Shown in pieces: positions 1 to 9,500 of a DNA stretch of 47,362 nt. The first letter of the stretch is position 1, and every line of letters begins with the position of its first letter. The stretch is taken from assembly GCA_020352515.1 (NCBI GenBank), contig CP070678.1, positions 1,754,869 to 1,802,230 on the forward strand, in the 5' to 3' direction. Source of the DNA: Phycisphaerales bacterium. Its GTDB lineage: Bacteria; Planctomycetota; Phycisphaerae; Sedimentisphaerales; Anaerobacaceae. Position numbers and translations under genes: made by a program. Under the pieces are notes generated by a model. The model did no database searches, had not been told where the DNA came from, and saw only the letters and a list, made by a program, of their open reading frames with translations.

Positions 1-1869
1 GAGCCGGTCTTTTCTCCCGACGGCGCGGAGGTCGTTTACAGGAAGACATCTTCCGACCGGCTTCGTACACCGACGTGGAGCCGCGAGACGGGCATCTACC
101 GGGTTGCGGTGCGCGGGGGTAGCCCGAAGCTAATCAGGAAGGAGGGCATGCGGCCTCATTTCGGCGCGGACGGGGACCGTGTGTATTTGGTGGAATTTCA
201 GCGGGAAGAGAGCGGCAGCCGGCGCGCGTTGATAAGCATCGAGCCGGACGGGAGCGACGAGCGGACCCATTTTACCAGCGAGAACGCCACGGAATACTGC
301 GTGTCGCCGGACGGAGGGTGGCTGGCCTTCAGGGAGCGTTTCAATGCGTTCGTGATGCCCTTTGTGCGCTCGGGCAGAAAGATTGAAATCGGGCCCAAGA
401 GCAAGTCTCTGCCGGTCAGGAAGGTCTCTCGGGACGCCGGGGAGTATTTGCACTGGTCGGGTGACGGGCAGCGGCTTCACTGGTCGCTAGGGCCGGAGCT
501 GTTCGAGCTGGACGTGACGGACGCTCTGGACTTTGTCGAGGGCTCGGGCGAGAAGCCCGCCGCTGCCGTGGCGGAGGGCCTCAACATCGGCTTCGAGGCG
601 CAGGCGGATGTCCCCAGAGGGAGCCTGGCTCTCGTGGGGGGGCGAATTATTACGATGCGGGGCGACGAGGTAATCGAGCGGGGCACTATTGTCATCCGGC
701 GCAATCGCATAGCGGCGGTGGGAGCGAGAGACTCGGTGGAGATTCCGGCGGGCGCAGCCGTTATCGACATAACTGGCGCAACGGTTATGCCGGGCATCAT
801 CGACGTGCACTCTCACGGGCCGTACGGGGGCGGGGGGCTGATCCCGCAGCGCAACTGGTGGCGGTATGCCGATCTGGCATTCGGCATCACGACGAATTTC
901 GACCCATCCAGTCACACGGCGACCGTTTTTGCCGCGAGCGAGATGCAGCGGGCGGGTCTGATCACCGCGCCGCGTATATTCTCAACCGGAACGATTCTGT
1001 ACGGGGCGGCGGGTCCGTCCAAGGCCGAGATAGAGAGCCTCGACGACGCGCGGTCGCATATCCGGCGGATGAAGGCGGTGGGGGCGTTCTGCGTGAAGAA
1101 CTACAACCAGCCGCGGCGCGACCAGCGCCAGCAGATTATCGCGGCGGCGCGGGAGCTTGAGATGATGGTGGTGGCGGAAAGCGCGTCTTTGTTTCATCTT
1201 GACATGTCTCTTCTTGTGGACGGGCAGACGGGGATAGAGCATTCGATCCCGGTTTCGCGGGCGTACGATGACGTGGTGGGGCTCTGGTCGGCCTCGGGGA
1301 CGGGCCTGACGCCGACGCTGATCGTGGGCTACGGCGGCATCTGGGGCGAGAACTACTGGTACCAACATACGAACGTGTGGGAGAACGAGCGGCTGCTGAC
1401 GTTTGTGCCCCGCCAGATTGTGGATCCGAGGTCCCGGCGGCGCGTGATGGCGCCGGAGGAGGAGTACAACCACATCAACATGGCCAAGTTCTGCAAGCAG
1501 CTTATCGACGCTGGCGGGCAGGTTCAGCTCGGCGCGCACGGGCAGCTCGCGGGCCTCGGGGCGCACTGGGAGCTTTGGATGCTGGCGCAGGGCGGCTTTA
1601 CGCCGATGGAGGCGATCAGGAGCGCGACGGTGAGCGGGGCGCGCCATCTCGGGCTCGAGGGTGACATCGGGTCGGTGGAGGCGGGCAAGCTGGCCGATTT
1701 GATAGTGCTGGATAGCAACCCGCTGGCAGATATTCGGCGCTCGCAGGAAATTCGCTACACGGTGGTGAACGGCCGAATCTTCGATGCCCGGACGATGAAC
1801 GAAATCGGCAATCATCCGCGGGAGCGGGGCAGATTCTACTGGGAGACGGACTACAGCACCGGAAGATAG
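1..1869 (+). CDS. TolB-like propeller / amidohydrolase, 5' truncated by window edge
   Basis: The reading frame is open from the first base, so the start lies outside the window; 622 residues are visible. The first part carries PD40/TolB-type strands (FSPDGAEVVYRK at the very start, VSPDGGWLAF later). The rest is an amidohydrolase barrel: HSH metal motif at visible residues 270-272, a likely carboxylated Lys in CVKNYNQPRR near residue 366, then IEHSIP and LGAHGQLAGLGAHWELW. Those last motifs are typical of the known family in which a TolB propeller is joined to an imidazolonepropionase-like hydrolase, usually around 1000 residues and exported. Substrate is unknown; a cyclic amide or peptide-like bond is the family expectation. 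The radical SAM gene follows after 37 nt and may be co-transcribed. Family assignment is secure; reaction is not. Confidence 0.9.
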   Translation, partial: EPVFSPDGAEVVYRKTSSDRLRTPTWSRETGIYRVAVRGGSPKLIRKEGMRPHFGADGDRVYLVEFQREESGSRRALISIEPDGSDERTHFTSENATEYCVSPDGGWLAFRERFNAFVMPFVRSGRKIEIGPKSKSLPVRKVSRDAGEYLHWSGDGQRLHWSLGPELFELDVTDALDFVEGSGEKPAAAVAEGLNIGFEAQADVPRGSLALVGGRIITMRGDEVIERGTIVIRRNRIAAVGARDSVEIPAGAAVIDITGATVMPGIIDVHSHGPYGGGGLIPQRNWWRYADLAFGITTNFDPSSHTATVFAASEMQRAGLITAPRIFSTGTILYGAAGPSKAEIESLDDARSHIRRMKAVGAFCVKNYNQPRRDQRQQIIAAARELEMMVVAESASLFHLDMSLLVDGQTGIEHSIPVSRAYDDVVGLWSASGTGLTPTLIVGYGGIWGENYWYQHTNVWENERLLTFVPRQIVDPRSRRRVMAPEEEYNHINMAKFCKQLIDAGGQVQLGAHGQLAGLGAHWELWMLAQGGFTPMEAIRSATVSGARHLGLEGDIGSVEAGKLADLIVLDSNPLADIRRSQEIRYTVVNGRIFDARTMNEIGNHPRERGRFYWETDYSTGR

Positions 1870-1906
1870 GCGAAGGCGTATTCGGTGGGGACGTTATGAT
1901 AGTGTC

Positions 1907-2713
1907 GTGGTTCTAAGGGAAATTGCAGTGGGCGGCGCTTTTGACACATACCAGCGATACCTGGAGCCGGGTTTTATCAGCTTCGACCCGCTGGAGCTTG
2001 CGGCCCAAACGGAGGCGATTGTCTGCCGCGGGGACCGGCTGAAGTACACGAAATTCTGCTGCACGCGGATGTACGGGGGGATTGTGACCGGGTATGCGTG
2101 CGGATGCTGCCTGCGGTGCATATTCTGCTGGGTTCACCCGTGCCGTGATTTTCCGGAGAAATACGGCAGCTTCCATTCTCCGGAGGAGGCATTCGGGCGG
2201 CTGAGCCGGATTGCGCGCAAGGCGCGAGTGTCGCAGGTTCGCCTCTCCGGGGCCGAGCCGACCTTAGGCAGACGGCATCTTCTCGGGCTGCTGGAGAAGG
2301 TCGAGAATTCGCCGTTTCGCCTGTTTATCCTGGAGACCAACGGGATTCTTCTGGGGGCCGACCCGGAGTATGCGGCTCAGATCGCCCGTTTCAAGAAGGT
2401 TCACACGCGTGTTTCTCTGAAGGCGGGGACGCCGGAGGCGTTTACCGCGCGGACGGGGGCTGTGCCGGAGAGTTTCGAGCTGCCTTTCAAGGGCATTGCG
2501 AACCTACTGGAGGCGGGGGCGAGCTTTCATGTTGCCGCGATGAGCGCCGATCCGCGCTTTGTCGACAGGCGGGAGCGGCAGAGCCTTCTGGAGAGGCTTG
2601 CGTCGATAGATGCGGGGCTTGTAGAGAGCCTTGAGGAGGAGGTGGTTGCGCCGTATCATAACAGCCTGGAAAGACTGAAACATGCCGGGGTGTCACTCGA
2701 CCGGTGTGACTGA
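1907..2713 (+). CDS. Radical SAM domain protein, function unknown
   Basis: This 268-residue protein has the radical SAM cluster motif C-x3-C-x2-C at Cys67, Cys71 and Cys74, within an unusually Cys-dense stretch (Cys65, 67, 68, 71, 74, 79). Downstream, VRLSGAEPTL matches the GGEP-like SAM-binding strand and FILETNGILLG resembles the following conserved strand of pyruvate-formate-lyase-activase/MoaA-like enzymes. No auxiliary SPASM-type C-terminal Cys cluster is seen. The start is a GTG at 1907; another in-frame GTG at 1928 is possible, and the ribosome-binding site is weak for both. It probably cleaves SAM to start a radical reaction on an unidentified substrate or protein. It sits 37 nt after the amidohydrolase gene on the same strand. 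Confidence 0.8.
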   Translation: MVLREIAVGGAFDTYQRYLEPGFISFDPLELAAQTEAIVCRGDRLKYTKFCCTRMYGGIVTGYACGCCLRCIFCWVHPCRDFPEKYGSFHSPEEAFGRLSRIARKARVSQVRLSGAEPTLGRRHLLGLLEKVENSPFRLFILETNGILLGADPEYAAQIARFKKVHTRVSLKAGTPEAFTARTGAVPESFELPFKGIANLLEAGASFHVAAMSADPRFVDRRERQSLLERLASIDAGLVESLEEEVVAPYHNSLERLKHAGVSLDRCD

Positions 2714-2782
2714 CGGAGATGGCCGCGGATGTATTGCGTTCTTTTGAATAAGGGATAGGTGAATCCGGCGACTCTCAGGGCC

Positions 2783-2865
2783 GAGGAAAATCGTTCGGGG
2801 CCCCCGAGGCACAAATTTACCCCCCCGTGCCCCCCAATTGAGCCTCTGCCCAAACGATTTTCCTC
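2783..2865. repeat. Long imperfect inverted repeat in the spacer before the GH20 gene
   Basis: A perfect 13-nt arm GAGGAAAATCGTT at 2783-2795 is matched by its reverse complement at 2853-2865. The stem can extend inward through GAGGC/GCCTC after a small mismatch zone. The interior contains GGCAC/GTGCC and C-rich runs, so a branched fold is possible. It lies about 100 nt upstream of the GH20 start. It could be a structured RNA, an extragenic palindrome or a small mobile-type element; no U-run follows, so it is not a plain terminator. Confidence 0.75.
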
Positions 2866-2922
2866 TACAGAGGGTTGCAACACCCGAGTTCTGACGAGCG
2901 CCTACTCATTAACTGAATGACG

Positions 2923-2948
2923 TATTATTGAGTCCCGGGTGTCCCGGG
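2923..2948 (+). promoter_or_regulatory. Possible -10 box and CCCGGG-TGT-CCCGGG palindrome before GH20
   Basis: TATTAT at 2923-2928 could be a -10 element. The expected transcription start would fall at about 2935, inside a perfect palindrome CCCGGG-TGT-CCCGGG (2934-2948), which could be an operator. No convincing -35 box is seen at 16-18 nt, so the promoter is weakly supported; the palindrome is directly visible. Confidence 0.35.
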
Positions 2949-2971
2949 GTTTTGACTGGAGAGTATTTGCT

Positions 2972-4993
2972 ATGAAGAGAGTGCTTGCCGTTTCAATTAC
3001 TTTGACGCTGTTTGGGATTCGCGGTGGTCCGGATGCGATGTCGATGTGCTTTGCGAATTGCGGGGTGTACAACTGGATAGTGCCGGCGGGTAGTTGCTTT
3101 CTCTCGGGGAGTGCATCATCGGGTGACACTGCCGCGAGGACAGGTGACAAGAGATATGTTTTTCTTCCCGAGCCACAGCGGGTCGCTTATTCGGGGGACG
3201 CTCTCAAGCTGAAGGCAGAGCGTTTTATACTGCTCGATCCGTGCTGCCCGGAGAGGCTGCTTGGCGTCGGGCGGTCGGTGCGGGAATCGCTGGGGCGTGT
3301 GGGGCCCAAGTGGCAGCTTACGGCGGCGCGGGGCCGGCAGGAGGAGCGCATCGGTGCGGAGATTAGGATCAATCCCTCGGCGGCGCCGCGGGCCCAGGGC
3401 TACCGGCTGACCATCGGCGCCGGAGGGGTTCGCGTGGCGGCGCACGATCTCGCGGGGGCCTTCTATGCAGCCCAAACGCTGGAGCAGATTTGCAGGCAGA
3501 GGGCGGGGGCGGGCGAATTGGCGTGCGTTCGGATCGATGATTGGCCGGACTTTGCCAACAGGGGCGTGCTGCTGGATATCAGCAGGGACAAGGTTCCAAC
3601 GATGCAGACGCTTTACGGGCTGGTTGACCTGCTCTCGCATTGCAAGATAAATCAGCTTCAGCTTTACATGGAACACACGTTTGCGTACCGGAATCACAGG
3701 GTAGTCTGGGATAAGGCGAGCCCGATGACCGGCGAGCAGATAATGGATTTGGACGCGTATTGCCGCGGGAGGTTTGTGGAGCTGGTGCCGAACCAGAACT
3801 CGTTTGCCCACATGGAGAGATGGTTCAAGCACAAGCAGTACGTGCACTTGGCCGAGCGCGAGGACCGGCCCTTCAGCATCAGTCCGGCCGTGCCGGGGTC
3901 GATAGAGCTGATAGGCGAGCTTTACGACGAGCTGCTGCCGCATTTTTCGAGCGGGCATTTCAACGTCGGGTGCGACGAGACCTTCGACCTAGGGCTCGGA
4001 AAGAGCAAACAGATGTGCGAGAGGCTCGGCAAGGGCAGGGTGTATCTGGATTTTCTGAAGAAGATCAACGAGCGGGTGAAGAAGCACGGCAAGGTGATGC
4101 AGTTCTGGGGTGACATCATACTGCGTCATCCGGAGCTGATAGAGGAGCTGCCGGACGGCATCATCGCGATGGTATGGGGCTACGAGGCGGCTCATCCTTT
4201 TGCGGGGCAGTGTCCGAAGTTTGCGGCGTCGAAGGTGCCGTTTTACGTTTGCCCGGGTCCTTCCACGTGGAACAGCATTGCCGGCAGGACGGACAACGCG
4301 CTGGCGAACCTGAGGAGTGCGGCCGAGAGCGGGCCGGCCCACGGGGCCGTGGGCTACCTGAACACGAACTGGGGCGACAACGGGCACTGGCAGCCGCTGC
4401 CGGCGTGCTATCCGGGCTTTGCGTACGGTGCGGCGGTGAGCTGGGCGGCGGAGCGCAACGGGGACATTGACCTGCCGCGGGCGCTCGACGTGCATGTCTT
4501 CGAGGACCGCGCCGGCGTGATGGGGCGGCTGGCGTACGACCTTGGCAACGCATACAAGAAGCCGGGGGCGCTGCTGGGCAACCAGTCGGTTCTTTTCTAC
4601 ATTCTGCTCAATCCGGAGTGCGCGGTTGACAGGGGACCTTATGCGAGGCTGAGCGTTGAGAGTCTCGAAGGTACGCGGCGCTACATCGACGAAGTCATGC
4701 AGCCTCTTTCGCAATCGCGGATGGGCCGCGCGGATGAGCGTCAAATCGCCGATGAAATGTCCAATGCGGCGGCGCTTCTGCGGCACGCGTGCTCTTTGGC
4801 AATAGCGCGGCTGGGGGCGGCGGACGGAAGGATCGCGAACATACCCCGGGCCGTCCGGGAAGAGCTGGCTGCGGACTTGCGGAAAATCATAGGCGAGCAC
4901 AGGCGTCTGTGGCTGCTGCGCAATCGCCAAGGGGGCCTGGACGACAGTGCGGCGCGGATGGAGAGGCTGCTTCGGCTGTACGGGGCGCAGTGA
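2972..4993 (+). CDS. Secreted GH20-like beta-N-acetylhexosaminidase
   Basis: This 673-residue protein begins with a short export signal (MKRVLAVSITLTLFGI). ATG 2972 is preferred over upstream codons because it starts the signal and follows a GGAGAG stretch. A GH20b-like N-terminal domain runs to about residue 190 (VFLPEPQRV, then DLAGAFYAAQTLEQI). The TIM barrel follows from DWPDFANRGVLLDISRDKVP. The catalytic Asp-Glu pair is at residues 335-336 in NVGCDETFDLG, as in GH20 enzymes that use substrate-assisted catalysis on N-acetylhexosaminides. Later barrel motifs include QFWGDII and NTNWGDNGHW. The last 150 residues look helical. The gene converges on the next gene with only 10 nt between stops. 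Expected role: trimming terminal GlcNAc or GalNAc from glycans outside the cytoplasm. Confidence 0.88.
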   Translation: MKRVLAVSITLTLFGIRGGPDAMSMCFANCGVYNWIVPAGSCFLSGSASSGDTAARTGDKRYVFLPEPQRVAYSGDALKLKAERFILLDPCCPERLLGVGRSVRESLGRVGPKWQLTAARGRQEERIGAEIRINPSAAPRAQGYRLTIGAGGVRVAAHDLAGAFYAAQTLEQICRQRAGAGELACVRIDDWPDFANRGVLLDISRDKVPTMQTLYGLVDLLSHCKINQLQLYMEHTFAYRNHRVVWDKASPMTGEQIMDLDAYCRGRFVELVPNQNSFAHMERWFKHKQYVHLAEREDRPFSISPAVPGSIELIGELYDELLPHFSSGHFNVGCDETFDLGLGKSKQMCERLGKGRVYLDFLKKINERVKKHGKVMQFWGDIILRHPELIEELPDGIIAMVWGYEAAHPFAGQCPKFAASKVPFYVCPGPSTWNSIAGRTDNALANLRSAAESGPAHGAVGYLNTNWGDNGHWQPLPACYPGFAYGAAVSWAAERNGDIDLPRALDVHVFEDRAGVMGRLAYDLGNAYKKPGALLGNQSVLFYILLNPECAVDRGPYARLSVESLEGTRRYIDEVMQPLSQSRMGRADERQIADEMSNAAALLRHACSLAIARLGAADGRIANIPRAVREELAADLRKIIGEHRRLWLLRNRQGGLDDSAARMERLLRLYGAQ

Positions 4994-5003
4994 CCGCGGC
5001 GGG

Positions 5004-6509
5004 TCAGCGGTCGATGGTATTTGCGGGCGTTCGGACGGCGGTAATATGGCGCACGCTCAGGTGCAGCTCGGCAAGAGCCAGCACGAGGGTGTCGGCCCCG
5101 GTGATGCTCTCATAATGGTTCGTCTTGAGGCTCGCGCGGGGCAGAGGGCTGCCGTCAAAGAACTTCTCGACGGTTATCTCGGCCAGCCTGAAGGCCCGGT
5201 CGTAGAATTCCTTTCGGGCGGTGACTCCGAAGGCGGCCAGCTCGAGGGTGATTGCGTGTCCGAAGGTCATCGGCCAGGCATCGACGGCGTCGCCCGGCAG
5301 CGAATCCATGTATGCCTCGGCGGCGGCGACAAGGAGGTCGCGGTAGCAGATGTTGCCGGTGTTTTGGTAGCGTGAGACGCACATTACTGCGACGGCGGCG
5401 GTCGTAAAGGCGCCGTATCTTGCATCCCAGAGCGAAGTGCAGGGGCCGTCCGGCCAGCCGGTGGCGACATCGAGGCTTACGGCAAAGCCTCCTTTGCCCT
5501 TGAGTTCGTGGGGCAGCGAGCAGAAGACTTCATCCTCGCGGGCGGCAAATCGGTGCAGCCGCGTTCGCAGGGGCTCGGGCACCCTGCGAGCCGCGCCGTC
5601 ACAGTCGATTGCCAGAGAGAGGGACAGGGCGGAATTGGCGCGGGGTGAGCCGGCCGTGAGTTCTATAAGGGCGGTCTTGGGATGGCGCTTCTTTTCGTAT
5701 CGGCCGAGCAGCACTCGGATGGCCTCGAGGAACGTTTCGTCTGTCGTGTGGGCGTAGGCATCGGCCCACGTGCGGATGTAGAAGCCTGCGTGCCTGGCGA
5801 AATCCAGGCCCGGCTTTGGCGACGATTTGTCGAAGGGCGCGTGACGGTTGAACGCGCCAGCGTTGTGGTCGGCTATCTGGCTGCGCCACAATCCGAGCGC
5901 GAACTTTTCGGAGGCCTCGGGGGCCAGCTCGAAGCACCTTTCCCAGAGGAGCCCCGGCCGGGCGAACTCATGCACGGGCTGAGGGTGGCCCGAGGCAATC
6001 GCATCGGTCATGACGTTCCAGGAGAGGTGCTCGCCCCAGGGCAACAGTCCTGTCTGGGGCGATTGGGCGTTTTCGAGAAACCACTGGAGGGCTTTATCGG
6101 CGGCCCGGGGGTAGCGGTCTTCACCGGAGAGGCCCTTGAGAAAATAGAGCAGGCGCAGGAGATTCTGGTCGAGCTGCGGGTTTGCGCCGACAAGGGGCCC
6201 GGCGGCAGGCCCGGGGCGGTCACCTTCGCGAATACCGGCGGGCGCGGCGGGGCGATTCTCAAGAGGGGCGAGGGTTTTTCTGTCGAGCGCGCTGAGGAAA
6301 AGGCCGGTCTTTTGTGGGCCGTAGGTGTCTGTGCCGTGTTCGAGCATGGCGTCGGCGTAGCCGTAAACGACGGCGGCAAACGGCGAGTCGGGAATGCCTT
6401 GCTCGAACATCTTTCTCAGATCAAGCTTTTGGCCTGCGTGTGCCGATCCGGGCGCCAGCGCGACCAGGAATATCGCCAACGTGGTTTGTAAATGCTTCTT
6501 GCCGCGCAT
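5004..6509 (-). CDS. Secreted helical-domain protein (stand-alone paralogue of the next gene's C-terminus)
   Basis: The 501-residue product starts at ATG 6509 with a typical signal peptide (MRGKKHLQTTLAIFLVALAP, cleavage near AHA-G) and a GAGGG ribosome-binding site. The mature protein is one long helical domain with repeated Trp/Asp/His motifs (TGLLPWGEHLSWN, RHAGFYIRTWADAY, SITGADTLVLAL), which suggests an (alpha/alpha)6 toroid like those of many glycosidases and lyases. I cannot name the CAZy family. It aligns along its length with residues about 820-1259 of the neighbouring 1259-residue protein, including TDTYGPQKTGLFLSALDRKTL and the identical last five residues NTIDR. The two genes are tandem on the same strand with 13 nt between them, so they arose by duplication and are almost surely co-transcribed. 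Confidence 0.85.
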   Translation of the reverse strand: MRGKKHLQTTLAIFLVALAPGSAHAGQKLDLRKMFEQGIPDSPFAAVVYGYADAMLEHGTDTYGPQKTGLFLSALDRKTLAPLENRPAAPAGIREGDRPGPAAGPLVGANPQLDQNLLRLLYFLKGLSGEDRYPRAADKALQWFLENAQSPQTGLLPWGEHLSWNVMTDAIASGHPQPVHEFARPGLLWERCFELAPEASEKFALGLWRSQIADHNAGAFNRHAPFDKSSPKPGLDFARHAGFYIRTWADAYAHTTDETFLEAIRVLLGRYEKKRHPKTALIELTAGSPRANSALSLSLAIDCDGAARRVPEPLRTRLHRFAAREDEVFCSLPHELKGKGGFAVSLDVATGWPDGPCTSLWDARYGAFTTAAVAVMCVSRYQNTGNICYRDLLVAAAEAYMDSLPGDAVDAWPMTFGHAITLELAAFGVTARKEFYDRAFRLAEITVEKFFDGSPLPRASLKTNHYESITGADTLVLALAELHLSVRHITAVRTPANTIDR

Positions 6510-6522
6510 TCTCTTGTTTCCC

Positions 6523-9500
6523 TCAGCGGTCAATCGTATTGGAAGGTATCTTCGTGTCCGGGTCGTTCCGGGCCGCATGAACATCGAGCAGGGCAAGGGC
6601 GAGCGAATCGGCGCCGGTAATCGTTTCGTAATGGTCGGCCTTGAAGCCGGCCCTCGGCAGCGGGCTGTCCTGCCAGAAGATGTCAACGGCCATTTGCGCG
6701 AAGCGGCAGGCCTGCTGGAGATAGACGGAATCGCCGGTGAGCCTGTAGGCGGCGGCCTGCGCGCTTATTATGTGTGCAAAGCTCATGGGCCAGACGTCGA
6801 CGTCCTCGGCGGGCAGGGCATCGACATACGCGTCGGCCACCGCGACGACGATGTCTCGAAACTCCTTTTTCTGTACCTGCTCGTAGCGGGCCAGGGCAAA
6901 CATCGCCCAGCCTGCGGTGACTCCCGCGGCGTATCCGGCCTGCCATGTCGGCTCGAAGCTCCAGCCTCCGTCGGGCCGGCCGCACGTCTGCCGCATGTCA
7001 CGCAGGATTAGCCGGTCCTCCGTGTCGGCGAAGCTGCGGAGGCGCGAGGCGAGCGGTTCGGTGACCAGGGACGCAGCCGTTTCGGTATCCAGCGGGCCGA
7101 TTGTGGCCGCCATCGTGCCGTTACCGGCCTGCCGCTTGCGCTCGAAGCGGGCGAGCAGGGTCTCGATTGCGTGGAGGAAGGTCTGGTCGGCGGTGTGCTT
7201 GTAGGCGTGTGCCCAGGTATGGATGTAGAATCCGGCGTGGCGTGCGAAATCCTTGCCGTCGGCCGGGCCGTGGCGGTCGTAGGGGGCGTGGCGGTCGAAG
7301 GCGCCTGTCTGCTGGTTGGCGATCTGATGGTTCCAGAGTCCCAGGGCGAAACGCTTGGAGGCTTCGGGCGCCAATTCGAAGCTCTTTTCCCAGAGGACCC
7401 ACGGGCGGGCGAATTCATGGGTCAGGTCGGTGCCGCTGGATATGGCCTGATCGAGGAAGACGTGCCAGGAGAGGTGCTCGCCCCAGGGCAGAAGGCCCGT
7501 GACGGGGGACTGCGCGTTATTGAAGAACCATTCGATTTCGTGGTCGGCCGCATCGCTGTACCGGCGGTCGCCCGTGATGTCACTCAATGCATAGAGGACT
7601 CTCAAGAGGTTCTCATCGAGGTGGGGGTTGGCGCCGATGAGCTCTATCCAGGGCAGGCCGGCGCGGTCGCCTCTTCGGATTCCGCCGGGCGGAACGGGGC
7701 GGATTCTCAGAGGCTTTAGAGTTCGCCGGTCGAGGGCGCTTAGGAAGAGGCCGCTCTTTTTGGGGCCGTATGTGTCGCGGCCGTGTTCTATCATCGCCTC
7801 GGCATAGCGGCGGACGACGCCCAGCAGCGAGAGCCCGGCGGTCTCGGCTTTCTCGACCGTCGCGACCGGGTGCGTGTCGTTGAGGGAGTCTTCTATGAAG
7901 TCCCGCTCGAAGAATCGGATTCCGCTGCCGCCGTGTCCCTGGCCCGTGACGATGTCGATGTCACCGTCGCCGTTCCAGTCGACCGCGTCGGCGCCGGAGA
8001 TCATCATTATCGAAAAGGGCCTGACTATCGCGACGCCGTCGGGGTCGGCGAATTTCGGCCCGGCGCCCGGCTCGCCCGGGCCCACGTTCTTATAGAAGCG
8101 GATGCTGTGCTCGAACTCGCAGGCGATGAGGTCCTTTTTGCCGTCGCCGTCCCAATCGACGAACGAGCCGAGGTTTGGCCTCATGTAGCTCTTGAGGGCT
8201 ATCCGCCTGGGCGGGGCGAAGCACGGGTCCGAGTCGGCTGCGATGTTGTTGAAGAAGTAGAAGCCGGGGTTCTCCTGGTCGGAGAAGACGATGTCCTTCT
8301 TACCGTCGCCGTTGAAGTCACAGACCATAATGTGCGAGCGGGTCCCCCGGTCTATCGGCTCGAGATCTCCGCCGGGGCCGACGGCCTTGACCTTGCTTCC
8401 GGATGCGAGGACGGGCGCGGCGTCGGTTCCCTCGTTGAGGTACACGGTGACGGTTCCGGCGCCGTCGGAGGCGACGAGGTCCTTTCGGCCGTCGTTGTTC
8501 CAGTCGCAGATGTCCGGGCGGGCGTGGCCGAGGCTGTCGGCCAGTGACAATATCTTGCCGCCGGCGTTGAGTTTTTCTCCGGCGGCGAATATGGGCGTCA
8601 GGTTATTGGTGCGATTGCGAAAATACCAGAGGAAGCCGTCGCAGTCGCCGGCGATCAAGTCTGTTCGGCCGTCGTTGTTCCAATCCGCGGCCCGGACGAC
8701 GTTCTGGCGGATTGCGTCGCACACCTGGAATTCCTCGGTAAAGGGCGCGCCGTGGTGCGCGTCCATCCTCGACCATCTGGGCGATGTCCTGGTCCCGACA
8801 TTTTTGAAGAGGGCGCCGTAGTCACGATCCTCGGGGCGCTTAAGGTCGGTCAGCTCCCAGGCCCTGTCCACGACGAAATCGAGCAGGCCGTCGCCGGTGA
8901 AGTCGGCAACCTTTATGCGCGGGTGGCCGCTGGGTTGCACGTAGAGGTCGTCGTGGGCGATGACGATTCCCTTCGCAAAGGTCGGTTTGGTCCTGGGGGT
9001 CGTGGTATCGACGTTCTCGAAGAAGAGTATCTCGCCGGCCTGGGGAGCGGCGAAGAGGTCCCAGTCGCCGTCGCTATCGATATCGGCGACGTCGAAACAC
9101 GGATTGAAGAGCTCGATATCCTCGCCGCCGGCTCGGATGGTCACGGCGTCGTCCAGGCGCCAGGCGCCCGCGGCGTCGGGGCCCAGGTTGCGGTAGAGGT
9201 AGCAGTGGTTGTTGTTGCCGAGAATAATGTCCACAAGGGCGTCGCCGTCGCCGTCGAAATCCTCAACGAAGACAACCGAGGGGAACCAGCCGCCTGCCTG
9301 TTTTCCGCCGGCCACGGGAGTAGCGGAGACGGTCTTGAGGGGCCCCCTGTCCACGAAGGTTAGCGGGCCCTCGGGGCCGGTGGTATTCTCGAAGAACACC
9401 ACCCTGCCGGCGTAGGGGCCATCCATGAAACTCGGGAAGAAATCGAGGTCGCCGTCGCGGTCCCAGTCGTAAAAGTGCGGGACGACCCAGCTTCGATTGT

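Noticed and set aside
109..111. GTG 109 as the start of the first amidohydrolase gene
   Set aside because: The frame stays open and encodes further TolB-type sequence back to base 1, so the gene continues outside the window.
5004..6686. Longer form of the 501-residue helical-domain protein starting at 6686
   Set aside because: The extra 59 codons are the antisense-like overlap with the previous gene's 3' end and precede a perfect signal peptide and ribosome-binding site at 6509.
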